From Cognatitamlana onchidii (GTDB lineage: Bacteria; Bacteroidota; Bacteroidia; Flavobacteriales; Flavobacteriaceae): a stretch of 64,000 nucleotides of DNA. Positions 56,783 to 64,000 of this stretch are shown piece by piece. Below the pieces are notes generated by a model. That model was not told where the DNA came from. It did not search any database and was given only the letters and a program-made list of their open reading frames with translations. Made by a program: the position numbers and the translations under genes. The stretch spans positions 62,001 to 126,000 of the forward strand of contig NZ_SRWZ01000004.1 in the NCBI RefSeq assembly GCF_004804355.1, read 5' to 3'. Positions within the stretch are counted from its first letter, which is position 1. The number at the start of each line of letters is the position of its first letter.

Positions 56783-57916
56783 TTATTCCCAAGAGTAGTT
56801 CTTCTTTTTAGCCTGTTCTTTAATAGCTTTTGTCATGGCGTTTTCCAATCCATTTTGACTTTTTTCATGTTGTTTTAAAAGATAGTTCTTCCGTTTTAAA
56901 TTTAAACTTTGAATTTGTTTTTTAATAGTGTTTCGCTCGTTGCGTTTTTGTTCAATATAGATTTTAATCTCGGAGGCTGTTTTTCCCTTAAGCTCAACGG
57001 GCAAGGATTTTTCAGAAATAGATTCGATAACGACTTCTTCAAGTTCGATAGCATCTACTAAATCCCAAGATTTGTTTTTATAAAGATGGGAACTCTTGCT
57101 AATCGTTCTTTTAACGGCATTCGCTTTACTGTAAGTGTTTGCGTTCAAATCTTGTTCTGCTTGAACGGCTTGTTTTTCTCTTCCTTTTTTGCCATATGCA
57201 ACATATGTTTTGTTTAAGTTTTGATTCAAGATTAAAATCTCATCATCGTAGGGAGATGCCATATGCACTGTAGCTTTGTCTTGATTAATTGCCATGTAAT
57301 CGCCATAAGTTAGTTGGGCACCGTCTTTCCAATGAGTGGATATTCCTTGATTATAGTCGCCACAAAAGATGGTGTTTATGGTAACATCTTTATCTTTAGC
57401 ATGTATTGAGGCGTCTTTGTAATTGAATGGACCTTGATTAAAAGGTTCGTTCCCTGCAATAAAAATAAGTTTTAAGTCATCAGGATTATTTCCCCATTGT
57501 AGTTGCGTTAATGAGGTTTGAATAACTTCTCCGCAATACTCTTCACCGCCATTTGTTGTAAGCGAGAAGAGTTGTTTGGATATATCGTCTAAATCATCGC
57601 TAAAGGCAAGTACTTGCCTTATATAGCCTTCCTTACTACTTAGGTTACTATTGCCATATTCATAGAGTGCAATCTCAAGGTTTGGTTTTTTTGTCCCGCA
57701 TTTGGCATAAGAGAGCTCGTTTACAATATCCCATAGTTGAGCTTTGGCTTGATCTATCAAACCATCCATACTATTACTAGTATCTAATAATAAGGCAACC
57801 TTTATGTATTGATTGTTAGACTTAGGCTGTTTTGTTTTGTTTTTTGCTAAGGCATGAGTCGTCATGCAACTAAGGAGCGTTAAACACAGTAGATAGGTTT
57901 TAAAAATTATGTTCAT
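56783..57916 (-). CDS. Secreted von Willebrand factor A domain protein
   Basis: This 377-residue protein has a signal peptide (about 1-24, ending HALA). Its vWA domain (about 38-220) opens with a complete MIDAS motif, D45-x-S47-x-S49, in LLLDTSNSM. After the domain comes a polar linker, then a strongly charged coiled coil (about 305-370) rich in Lys, Arg, Glu and Gln. A periplasmic metal-dependent binding role is likely; the ligand is unknown. It is transcribed away from the LytS-type kinase gene across a 201-bp gap that holds a perfect palindrome. Confidence 0.85.
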   Translation of the reverse strand: MNIIFKTYLLCLTLLSCMTTHALAKNKTKQPKSNNQYIKVALLLDTSNSMDGLIDQAKAQLWDIVNELSYAKCGTKKPNLEIALYEYGNSNLSSKEGYIRQVLAFSDDLDDISKQLFSLTTNGGEEYCGEVIQTSLTQLQWGNNPDDLKLIFIAGNEPFNQGPFNYKDASIHAKDKDVTINTIFCGDYNQGISTHWKDGAQLTYGDYMAINQDKATVHMASPYDDEILILNQNLNKTYVAYGKKGREKQAVQAEQDLNANTYSKANAVKRTISKSSHLYKNKSWDLVDAIELEEVVIESISEKSLPVELKGKTASEIKIYIEQKRNERNTIKKQIQSLNLKRKNYLLKQHEKSQNGLENAMTKAIKEQAKKKNYSWE

Positions 57917-58051
57917 GATTTAACGTTTTTTTGATTAATACTATAAATCTAGAATGAACATAATTATTAAAAAAACAGAAATGAGTAAGGACCTGCTTTG
58001 GGTGAGTCAGTGCTATGGCTTACTTAGTCATGACACTAGATTATCGTGTTA

Positions 58052-58087
58052 ATTTATTAAAATAGGCATTTGCCTATTTTAATAAAT
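58052..58087. repeat. Perfect 17+17 bp palindrome upstream of the LytS-type kinase gene
   Basis: The left arm is 58052-58068 and the right arm, tgcctattttaataaat, is 58071-58087, exactly complementary, with a TT spacer. It lies 30 bp before the kinase start, between two divergent genes, so it is not needed as an ordinary terminator. It could be an operator or a leader hairpin. Confidence 0.9.
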
Positions 58088-58117
58088 CAAGTAAAGTGCG
58101 TATGTTTATCTTATATA

Positions 58118-60310
58118 ATGGAAAAGATGCAAATGTCTATTAGATACCTTTTAGGCTTGCTCATGGTATTAAACACTTTTTGTTTACTAGGGCAACCAAC
58201 AAATTTTCAATCTTCTCAGGCTTCGAAATTTACAATTAAAGGATCTGTGGTAGAGCAAGATACGGAAAAACCTATTTCAAATGTAAATGTAGAAATTAGT
58301 GGCGGTCAATATACCACAACAGATGCTTTTGGTGAATTTAGGATAGTAGCTAGTAGAGGCGACGAACTTATTATAAGGCATGTTGATTTCGAAACTGTTT
58401 ATTATACAATTAAGGGTAATGAGGATATTAAAGTTGAAGTAGCGCCTATTGAAAACGATGAATTAGAATATTCTAAATCAACAAGAGCTTCAAAGGTCGA
58501 TAAGACTGCGGATTACAAAACTTCGATGGATTCTGCGAAGTATTATCTAAAAAAAGATGCTAAGAAAGGTATTCAATTTGTTGGGGATGCCATTTCTAAT
58601 AGTAATACATCAAAACAAAATGCAACGGCTTACGAAGTTTTAGGAGATATATTTTCACATTGGGAACAATATGATTTGGCAGTTACTAACTACCGGATAA
58701 GTCTTCAGAATTTAAGTAAAACAGAGGTGATTTTTAAACTCGCCAGTGCTTATAAAAACAATCAAAACTACCAAGAAAGTCTGGAAGCATATAGCAAGAT
58801 TAAGGAAGATAGATTGTCAAATGGGGACCTTGTTAATTTATATGAAGGGCTAGGAGACGTCCACCTGCTTATTAAAGACTATAAAAAGGCAATTTCCATA
58901 TATCAAAAAGCACTTAAAATTGCTCAGGATAATGAAATTATTCCAAAAATCACAGATTTAAATTCAAGAATAGCTCAGGCGTATAATGCAAGTGGAGAGA
59001 CTCAAAATGCCAATATTTATTTTAATAAATCGATGGAGTTGGCTAATTCTCAAAATAAAAAGCGATCAGTTGAAGAGAAATTAAAAGTGGCTGATTTTAA
59101 AGGAGAGAATAATGATTTTTCGAATGAAATAAAACTTAGAAAACAAGCCTTAACCGACCTAGAAGATTTAAATAAAGATTCAATCTTTAGTAACGAGAGT
59201 ATATTAACCCCTCAAAAACAGAATTATAAAATTGGCCGGGCCTATGCGTCCCAACAAGATTACGGTAGTGCGATTCCCTATTTAAAGAAAAGTATTATTG
59301 AAGCTGATAATAGAGAGGATTTACTAGTTCAAAAAGACGCTACTCGCAAGCTGTCAGAAGTATATCGCGATGCAGGTGATTATGATAAGGCACTTTTGGC
59401 ATATCAAGATTATGTTGAACTGGTTGATAAATTATATGTTTTAAAAGAGCAACAAATTTTTCAAGCGGCTAGATTTAGTAAAGATATTGCTAGTAAGCAA
59501 AATAGAATTTTAAGTTTAGAAGGAGACCGTGCTTTATCTGAAAGCAAATACCAACTTTCGCAAGAGCAGTCTAAACGTCAAAAACTTATAATTTACTCTT
59601 TAATAGGAGGTGTATGTTTGCTCTTAGTAACAGCTTTTTTTATGTTTAAATATATTAAGGAACAACGTTTGGCGAATAACTTGCTTGCATTGAGGGGTTT
59701 GAGAAGTCAAATGAATCCGCATTTTATTTTTAATGCACTAAATTCTGTAAATAGTTTTATAGCTTCAAGTGATGAGAGAACGGCCAACAAATATTTAACT
59801 GATTTTTCCTTGCTCATGCGGGCCGTTTTAGAAAATAGCGAAGAAGACTTCATCTCTTTAGAAAAAGAAATAGAGTTACTTCAATTATATATTAAACTAG
59901 AACATTTCAGATTTCAAGATAAGTTTGAATATCATATTATCGTGGATGAAAATATTAAGACTCGCGAGTTTGTAATTCCTCCAATGTTATTGCAGCCATA
60001 TATAGAAAATGCTGTCTGGCACGGATTAAGATACAAAAAAAACAAAGGTATTTTGGAGGTTAAGATTCTAGAAACCAAGGGTGATGAAATCAAGATTATT
60101 ATTACGGACAATGGGATAGGTCGAGAAAAGTCGCAAGCACTAAAAACGGCTCATCAAGAAAAGCATAAATCCAAGGGTATGGGAAATATTAAAAAGCGTG
60201 TTGCAATATTAAACGATATGTATAAAGGGAAGGTAGATGTTGAGGTTGCTGACTTGAATGAAGACGTTGATATAGGTACTAAAGTGACCGTTACACTTAA
60301 AAAGAATTAA
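58118..60310 (+). CDS. LytS-type sensor histidine kinase with carboxypeptidase-regulatory-like and TPR sensor region
   Basis: This two-component sensor is 730 residues from ATG 58118. A longer frame from TTG 58070 would start inside the palindrome and lacks a reason to be used. After the signal segment come a carboxypeptidase-regulatory-like beta domain (about 38-115) and TPR helices (about 130-450). A transmembrane helix (about 490-512) precedes a His_kinase domain with H535 in QMNPHFIFNALNS. The ATPase has its N box at QPYIENAVWHGL, then DNGIG and KGMGNIKKR. The sensor part would be periplasmic. The cognate regulator gene begins 1 bp after the stop. The stimulus is unknown. Confidence 0.93.
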   Translation: MEKMQMSIRYLLGLLMVLNTFCLLGQPTNFQSSQASKFTIKGSVVEQDTEKPISNVNVEISGGQYTTTDAFGEFRIVASRGDELIIRHVDFETVYYTIKGNEDIKVEVAPIENDELEYSKSTRASKVDKTADYKTSMDSAKYYLKKDAKKGIQFVGDAISNSNTSKQNATAYEVLGDIFSHWEQYDLAVTNYRISLQNLSKTEVIFKLASAYKNNQNYQESLEAYSKIKEDRLSNGDLVNLYEGLGDVHLLIKDYKKAISIYQKALKIAQDNEIIPKITDLNSRIAQAYNASGETQNANIYFNKSMELANSQNKKRSVEEKLKVADFKGENNDFSNEIKLRKQALTDLEDLNKDSIFSNESILTPQKQNYKIGRAYASQQDYGSAIPYLKKSIIEADNREDLLVQKDATRKLSEVYRDAGDYDKALLAYQDYVELVDKLYVLKEQQIFQAARFSKDIASKQNRILSLEGDRALSESKYQLSQEQSKRQKLIIYSLIGGVCLLLVTAFFMFKYIKEQRLANNLLALRGLRSQMNPHFIFNALNSVNSFIASSDERTANKYLTDFSLLMRAVLENSEEDFISLEKEIELLQLYIKLEHFRFQDKFEYHIIVDENIKTREFVIPPMLLQPYIENAVWHGLRYKKNKGILEVKILETKGDEIKIIITDNGIGREKSQALKTAHQEKHKSKGMGNIKKRVAILNDMYKGKVDVEVADLNEDVDIGTKVTVTLKKN

Positions 60311-60311
60311 T

Positions 60312-61046
60312 ATGGTTTTAAATACTATTATTGTTGAAGACGAAGAAGCAAGTAGAGTTATTTTAAAAAACTACCTTAAAAAATATTGTCCGAATGTAAA
60401 AGTTTTGGGTGAAGCTTCTAATATAGAAGAAGCGACAATTTTGATACGAAATAATGATTTAGATGCTGTGTTTCTTGATGTTGAAATGCCATACGGTAAC
60501 GCTTTCGATTTATTAGAGAAAGTGGGGGATAGAAACTTTGAAACCATATTTGTAACAGCTTATAATCACTATGCTATTGATGCTTTAAATGCGCATGCAT
60601 CCTATTATTTAATGAAGCCAGTATCTATCGATGAACTTATAAAAGCGGTAGATTATGTTAGTAAAACTAAGGTCAAAGAAGAGGCGTTGCAAGATGAAGT
60701 TCTTATTCCAAAAATAAATGAGGTTGAAGGAAAAATTACCGTTCCTCAGCTAAATGGTTTTGAGGTAATCAATATGTCTGATATTTTATATTGTAAAGCA
60801 GATGATAACTATACCGAGATTTATTTAAATAACAACAAAAAGAAACTTGTAAGCAAAACTTTGAAATATTTTGAAGAAGCGCTTGGAGAAGGAAGCTTTG
60901 TACGAGTTCATAAATCTTATCTTGTTAATGTGAATGAGGTGGTAAAATATGTTAAAGGAAAAGGTGGGAGTGTTGTATTGAGTAACGGAAAACAAGTTCA
61001 GGTTTCTGCATCAAGAAAGTCGAGCTTATTATCGTATTTTAAATGA
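60312..61046 (+). CDS. LytTR-family response regulator
   Basis: This 244-residue transcription regulator is paired with the kinase just upstream. The receiver domain (about 1-120) has acidic residues E9, D10 and E11, the phospho-acceptor D56 in FLDVEMP, and the conserved lysine in YYLMKPVS. The LytTR DNA-binding domain (about 145-244) shows the typical DILYCKADDNYTEIYL and FVRVHKSYLVN segments. It may control nearby genes as well as itself. The carbonic anhydrase-like gene follows after 19 bp. Confidence 0.95.
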   Translation: MVLNTIIVEDEEASRVILKNYLKKYCPNVKVLGEASNIEEATILIRNNDLDAVFLDVEMPYGNAFDLLEKVGDRNFETIFVTAYNHYAIDALNAHASYYLMKPVSIDELIKAVDYVSKTKVKEEALQDEVLIPKINEVEGKITVPQLNGFEVINMSDILYCKADDNYTEIYLNNNKKKLVSKTLKYFEEALGEGSFVRVHKSYLVNVNEVVKYVKGKGGSVVLSNGKQVQVSASRKSSLLSYFK

Positions 61047-61065
61047 TAAAATAAAATATACAAAT

Positions 61066-61581
61066 ATGCCAGTAATTAAGTCAGTTAGGGGGAAATCACC
61101 TCAGATATCAGAAGATTGTTTTGTTGCCGAAAACGCAACCATTGTTGGAGATGTTTCTATGGGAGCTCAATGCAGTATTTGGTTTAGTGCCGTGGTAAGA
61201 GGAGATGTTAATTATATTAAGATGGGTAATAAGGTAAATATTCAGGATGGCGCGGTTATTCATGGTACTTACAAGACGGCTCCAACCACTATTGGGAATA
61301 ATGTATCTATTGGGCATAATGCTTTGGTTCATGGTTGTACCATTCATGATAATGTTCTTATTGGTATGGGCAGTATAATTATGGACGGTTGTGTGGTAAA
61401 CAGTAATAGTATAATTGCTGCGGGAGCAGTGGTTACCAAGGGTACAATTGTGGAGGCAGGAAGTATTTATGCAGGAGTTCCTGCCAAAAAAGTAAAAAAT
61501 ATTAGTCCTGAGCTTATTGCGGGAGAGATAAATAGGATAGCCGACAACTATATTACTTATTCAAGTTGGTTTGAAGAGTAA
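61066..61581 (+). CDS. Gamma-carbonic anhydrase family protein
   Basis: This 171-residue left-handed beta-helix protein of hexapeptide repeats (about 12-140) has a C-terminal helix. Conserved family residues include VVRGDVNYIKMGNKVNIQDG and the histidines H78 (VIHGT), H96 (IGHNA) and H101 (LVHGC), which would form the metal site. The family also contains acyltransferase-like and PaaY/YrdA-type proteins, so the activity is not certain. It lies in the same direction as the kinase-regulator pair, 19 bp downstream, and may be co-transcribed. Confidence 0.88.
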   Translation: MPVIKSVRGKSPQISEDCFVAENATIVGDVSMGAQCSIWFSAVVRGDVNYIKMGNKVNIQDGAVIHGTYKTAPTTIGNNVSIGHNALVHGCTIHDNVLIGMGSIIMDGCVVNSNSIIAAGAVVTKGTIVEAGSIYAGVPAKKVKNISPELIAGEINRIADNYITYSSWFEE

Positions 61582-61609
61582 ACTATTTAATAGGAGAAAG
61601 GAAGCTTTA

Positions 61610-61981
61610 TTAAAACTTCCTCATATCATATTCTTTTAAAAAATATTCCGCAATTGTGAGTTGTATATTGGCGGCATACATGGTTTCGTTGTTTAAGTTA
61701 AGTAATACGAGGGCATATGCTAGTTCAGACAGTTTGCAGTCTTTAAATAGTAATCCTTTGTACTGACTGTAAAACTTACTAACATGCTTTTCGGTATCAA
61801 CATCTAAAAGCACCATGACTCTAATGGCTTCTTTTACGGCATTAATAATATCTTTTGAAGGAACACCTTTGTCTAGTAATTCGCTTGCTGTATAAGGCAT
61901 TTTTGAAAAATAGTAGGACTTTAAATAGTAGTCTATGCCCTTATTAGGTCTATTAAAGCTATTATATTTAATAATGTTCAT
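61610..61981 (-). CDS. Uncharacterised small protein in the dnaJ-thioredoxin operon
   Basis: This 123-residue predicted soluble protein has no signal peptide or membrane helix and is not one I recognise. It is largely helical in composition, with Tyr-rich N-terminal residues (GIDYYLKSYYFSK) and a regular LSELAYALVLLNLNN helix near the end. It has a single Cys and no catalytic motif. It starts 6 bp after the thioredoxin stop, so it is the third gene of a dnaJ-trx-orf unit likely driven by the divergent promoter at 63.28 kb. A role in stress protein handling is inference from position only. Confidence 0.75.
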   Translation of the reverse strand: MNIIKYNSFNRPNKGIDYYLKSYYFSKMPYTASELLDKGVPSKDIINAVKEAIRVMVLLDVDTEKHVSKFYSQYKGLLFKDCKLSELAYALVLLNLNNETMYAANIQLTIAEYFLKEYDMRKF

Positions 61982-61987
61982 TGTTAT

Positions 61988-62290
61988 CTATTTTGTATGT
62001 AATTTAATAACGTTTAACAACTGTTCTTTACTGTGCAAACCAGATTGGCGCCATAATTGCTTTCCATTTTTGTAAAGGGCTAGTGTAGGCACGCCTCTTA
62101 CATTTTGTTGTTGTGCAATCGCTTGGTTTTTGTCGATATCAATTTTTATAATTCTTATATCAGTACCAGCTTCATTTGCTAAATTGTCTATAACGGGAGA
62201 TTGCGCTTTACATGGAGCACACCATTCAGCGTAGTAATCGACCAATACTGGTGTAGCGCTATTTATAATTTTGTTAAAATTTCCTTTCAT
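61988..62290 (-). CDS. Thioredoxin
   Basis: This 100-residue classical thioredoxin has the active site WCAPC (C24 and C27), preceded by VLVDYYAE, and the conserved cis-proline loop GVPTLALYKNGK. It has no export signal, so it is a cytoplasmic disulfide reductase. The active site reads CAPC, not the usual CGPC, which can shift the redox potential. It is the second gene of the - strand dnaJ-trx-orf unit (9 bp after the dnaJ-like stop). Confidence 0.93.
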   Translation of the reverse strand: MKGNFNKIINSATPVLVDYYAEWCAPCKAQSPVIDNLANEAGTDIRIIKIDIDKNQAIAQQQNVRGVPTLALYKNGKQLWRQSGLHSKEQLLNVIKLHTK

Positions 62291-62299
62291 AATCTATAT

Positions 62300-63241
62300 T
62301 TAAATGGTTTTAGTATGTTTCAAAGTTTTTAATTCTTTGATTAATTCGGTTTCTTTTGGGGATAAATTTTTAGGGATTTTTACTTTGATTTTAATAAGAA
62401 GATCCCCGTAATTATTGGTGTTATATATTGGCATTCCTTTACCTTTTAGTCTTAATATTTTATTTGGTTGGGTGCCCTTCGGAATATGCATGCTTATAGT
62501 TCCATTAAGGCTTTTAATAGTTTCTTTGCCACCTAAAATAGCGGTATAGACATCGATTACCAGCTCTGTTTCCAAATTATTGTTTGTTCTGTTGAATTTT
62601 GGGTGGTCTTTGAGTATTAGCTTAATATATAAGTCCCCTTTTTTGCCTCCAGAAGCGCCATTGTAGCCTTTGCCATTAATTTTTAAAACTTGTCCATTAT
62701 AAGCTCCAGGTTTTATATTGATTCTTAATTTTTGGTTATTTAATTGAAATGTCTTTTTTCCCCCAAAGTATGCCTCTTCCAAAGATATTGGAAGCTGTGC
62801 TTCAATATCTACTCCGCTATTCGATTGTTTGTGCTTTGTATTATACCCATCTGCATGACTGCCAAAAAACATGTCGAAAAAACTTGAAAACTCACTACCG
62901 TGGGTTTCATTATTATAAGTATGCGATTTGTGGCTTTGCCTGTAGAAAGGCCCAGTATGCTGATATTGTTTATGAGCTTTGGCTTGTTCCCTCCAGTCGT
63001 CCCCAGCGAAATCAAATGCTTGCCAGTTTTCTCCAAGCGTATCATATTTTTCTCGTTTTTCGGAATTACTTAATACCTCGTTTGCTTCATTAACTTCTTT
63101 GAACTTGTTTTCTGCTTCTTTATTTCCTTTTGTTTTGTCGGGATGATATTTCGCTGCAAGCTTTCTGTATGCCTTTTTTATGTCCTTGGAAGAGGCATTT
63201 TTGTCAACCCCTAGTATGTTATAATAATCTTTATATGTCAT
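62300..63241 (-). CDS. DnaJ/CbpA-type co-chaperone without zinc finger
   Basis: This type B Hsp40 co-chaperone of 313 residues has a J domain (about 1-68) with HPD at 33-35, which stimulates DnaK ATPase. A linker rich in Gly, His, Ser and Phe (about 80-145) and two C-terminal substrate-binding beta domains (about 150-300) follow. The cysteine-rich zinc region of DnaJ is missing, as in CbpA. It begins a - strand unit with thioredoxin and an unknown gene, facing hsp20 across a 317-bp control region with a possible sigma-54 promoter. Confidence 0.93.
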   Translation of the reverse strand: MTYKDYYNILGVDKNASSKDIKKAYRKLAAKYHPDKTKGNKEAENKFKEVNEANEVLSNSEKREKYDTLGENWQAFDFAGDDWREQAKAHKQYQHTGPFYRQSHKSHTYNNETHGSEFSSFFDMFFGSHADGYNTKHKQSNSGVDIEAQLPISLEEAYFGGKKTFQLNNQKLRINIKPGAYNGQVLKINGKGYNGASGGKKGDLYIKLILKDHPKFNRTNNNLETELVIDVYTAILGGKETIKSLNGTISMHIPKGTQPNKILRLKGKGMPIYNTNNYGDLLIKIKVKIPKNLSPKETELIKELKTLKHTKTI

Positions 63242-63275
63242 TGTTGTATGTCTTATTAATCAGTACTTGGGTGAT

Positions 63276-63291
63276 TGCAAAATAAATACCA
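63276..63291 (-). promoter_or_regulatory. Candidate sigma-54 (-24/-12) promoter for the dnaJ-like gene
   Basis: On the - strand it reads TGGTAT, five bases, TTGCA. The GG and GC pairs are 10 bases apart, as sigma-54 holoenzyme requires. It differs from TGGCAC-N5-TTGCA at two bases. Transcription would start about 25 bases before the dnaJ-like start codon. Confidence 0.5.
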
Positions 63292-63368
63292 ATTGTAGTC
63301 AATGGAAGAAATTGTAATGTATATAGAGCGGTTTTAATCTAAGGTGTATTCTTAAACATTAAAACCAA

Positions 63369-63413
63369 GACATTGTGACATGTTTTTTATTCACAACAAC
63401 GACATATTGTCAT
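63369..63413. promoter_or_regulatory. Paired 13-bp motifs, candidate shared enhancer
   Basis: GACATTGTGACAT (63369-63381) and GACATATTGTCAT (63401-63413) agree at 10 of 13 positions. They start 32 bp apart (about three helical turns) and have partial dyad symmetry. They lie about 85-130 bp from both -12 elements, the usual place for enhancer-binding activator sites. Confidence 0.5.
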
Positions 63414-63477
63414 TAACCAGTATGGTGTTTACTTCAATTTTGGTAAGAAGCCTATATTAATGACAGGAATTTTTACA

Positions 63478-63493
63478 TGGCATTGGGTTTGCT
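63478..63493 (+). promoter_or_regulatory. Candidate sigma-54 (-24/-12) promoter for hsp20
   Basis: TGGCAT, five bases, TTGCT. It differs from TGGCAC-N5-TTGCW at one base, with GG and GC exactly 10 bases apart. The start of transcription would be near 63504, giving a leader of about 55 bases. Confidence 0.6.
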
Positions 63494-63558
63494 TAGTAAT
63501 TATTGAAGTTTTACAAACTATATTAAATATTATCAAGTTTAATTTAAATATTATAATT

Positions 63559-64000
63559 ATGAGTACATTAATAAAACATTCACACAACGGAAACAATGGG
63601 GTTTCAAGGTCAAACTATCCATTATGGTCTAATTGGATTGACGATATGTTTAATCCAAATGAATTCTCTTCTGTTTTACCTCAAGACGCGCATTCAAGAA
63701 CCTCGCTACCTAAAGTTAATATCAAGGAGACTAAGAATGAATATGTAATAGATATTGCCGTTCCTGGTATGAATAAATCCGATTTCAAAATAGATTTAGA
63801 TAATGGTGTGTTATCTATCTCTGCTGAACAAAAAGACGAACAGGCAAATACAAATGAAAACTATACAAGAAAGGAATTTACGTATTCTTCTTTTAAGCGT
63901 ACGTTTACGCTTGCCGATTCTATAGATGAGTCCAAGATAAGTGCTAAGTACAAAGATGGTATTTTAGGTGTCACACTTCCTAAAAAGGAAGAAGCAAAAG
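63559..64000 (+). CDS. Hsp20/alpha-crystallin small heat-shock protein, 5' part
   Basis: This frame is open from ATG 63559 to the window end (147 codons plus one base), so the gene is cut by the window and not broken. It has a short aromatic N-terminal arm with LWSNWIDDMF (about 23-32), then an alpha-crystallin domain from about residue 50. The domain has PKVNIKETKNEYVIDIAVPG, KSDFKIDLDNGVLSISAE, the RKEFTYSSFKRTFTLAD strand, and the closing YKDGILGVTLPK. Such proteins hold unfolding proteins in an ATP-independent way. It is transcribed divergently from the dnaJ-like gene. Confidence 0.93.
   Translation, partial: MSTLIKHSHNGNNGVSRSNYPLWSNWIDDMFNPNEFSSVLPQDAHSRTSLPKVNIKETKNEYVIDIAVPGMNKSDFKIDLDNGVLSISAEQKDEQANTNENYTRKEFTYSSFKRTFTLADSIDESKISAKYKDGILGVTLPKKEEAK

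Larger units (their letters stand above)
63242..63558. other. 317-bp divergent control region of the dnaJ-like and hsp20 genes
   Basis: This is the only gene-free stretch over 300 bp. It contains no convincing open frame. I see two divergent -24/-12 type sites, a pair of 13-bp GACAT-motif sites between them, and an inverted repeat TTGTGA/TCACAA overlapping the pair. No CIRCE element is present. Confidence 0.7.

Noticed and set aside
58070-58117. Upstream TTG start for the LytS-type kinase
   Set aside because: The codon straddles the TT spacer of the perfect palindrome and adds 16 residues before the natural membrane-targeting start.
61600-61620. GGAAG/CTTCC hairpin between the gamma-carbonic anhydrase-like gene and the converging unknown gene
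   Set aside because: The stem has a mismatch, overlaps the end of the unknown gene and lacks a T run, so I do not call it a terminator.
63242-63558. CIRCE (HrcA) or classical heat-shock element for hsp20
   Set aside because: No TTAGCACTC-N9-GAGTGCTAA match was found on either strand of this gap.
63559-64000. Truncated or pseudogene Hsp20
   Set aside because: The frame is intact and simply reaches the window edge within the alpha-crystallin domain end.

Overview
The window is chromosomal DNA from a member of the Bacteroidota, almost certainly a marine Flavobacteriaceae. The evidence is low GC, promoters of the Bacteroidota form (TAnnTTTG, sometimes with an upstream TTTG or TTG), weak ribosome-binding sites with several TTG starts, and lineage-specific genes: type IX secretion (SprA, PorP/SprF proteins, a type B sorting domain), RemB, and an alternative complex III operon. 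I see no tRNA, rRNA, CRISPR array, insertion sequence or prophage. Genes are packed and mostly collinear on the + strand up to about 51.2 kb, then alternate in strand.

Layout. 1-2.9 kb: the 3' end of nusA, then infB. 3.0-3.4 kb: a small secreted SPOR protein on the - strand. 3.6-15.0 kb: the respiratory operon actABCDEF-coxBA, encoding alternative complex III and the core of an A1-type cytochrome c oxidase. 15.2-22.2 kb: a surface-export module with a 1388-residue repeat protein carrying a type IX sorting domain, a PorP/SprF protein and a PorE-like TPR/propeller/OmpA protein. 22.4-27.4 kb: ruvB, queG, a malic enzyme/phosphotransacetylase fusion and ruvA. 27.4-39.4 kb: sprA, gcvH, a VanZ-like gene, two tonB paralogues and remB. 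39.5-44.8 kb: oxidase assembly and minor subunits (ctaB, two subunit III-type genes, subunit IV, SCO, DUF420, and two uncharacterised proteins). 44.9-50.6 kb: an ABC-type tripartite efflux system (ATPase, two permeases, adaptor, TolC-like), then tsaB. 51.2-55.6 kb, - strand: mscS, a DUF1304 protein, a DUF255 lipoprotein and a NifU-like Fe-S carrier. 55.7-61.6 kb: an orphan PorP/SprF protein, a - strand vWA protein, a LytS-type kinase with its LytTR regulator, and a gamma-carbonic anhydrase-like protein. 61.6-64.0 kb: a small stress cluster in which DnaJ/CbpA, a thioredoxin and an unknown protein on the - strand face an Hsp20 gene that runs off the end.

The genes work together in three themes. 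Quinol oxidation by complex III feeds the cytochrome c oxidase, whose haem and copper assembly factors lie 25 kb downstream. SprA, the PorP/SprF proteins, the PorE-like protein, RemB and the TonB proteins build or energise the outer membrane and cell surface. The stress genes at the right end form a compact regulon.

The strongest unexplained signal is in the 317-bp gap between the dnaJ-like and hsp20 genes. It holds two divergent sites with sigma-54 (-24/-12) geometry, and between them two near-identical 13-bp motifs 32 bp apart, placed like a shared enhancer. Other observations worth attention are a SCO-like protein that has lost all its copper ligands beside an intact SCO, a perfect 17+17 bp palindrome upstream of the LytS-type kinase, a strong hairpin buried in the tsaB coding sequence where it can serve the converging mscS, and a TonB C-terminal-like module repeated in three consecutive proteins.
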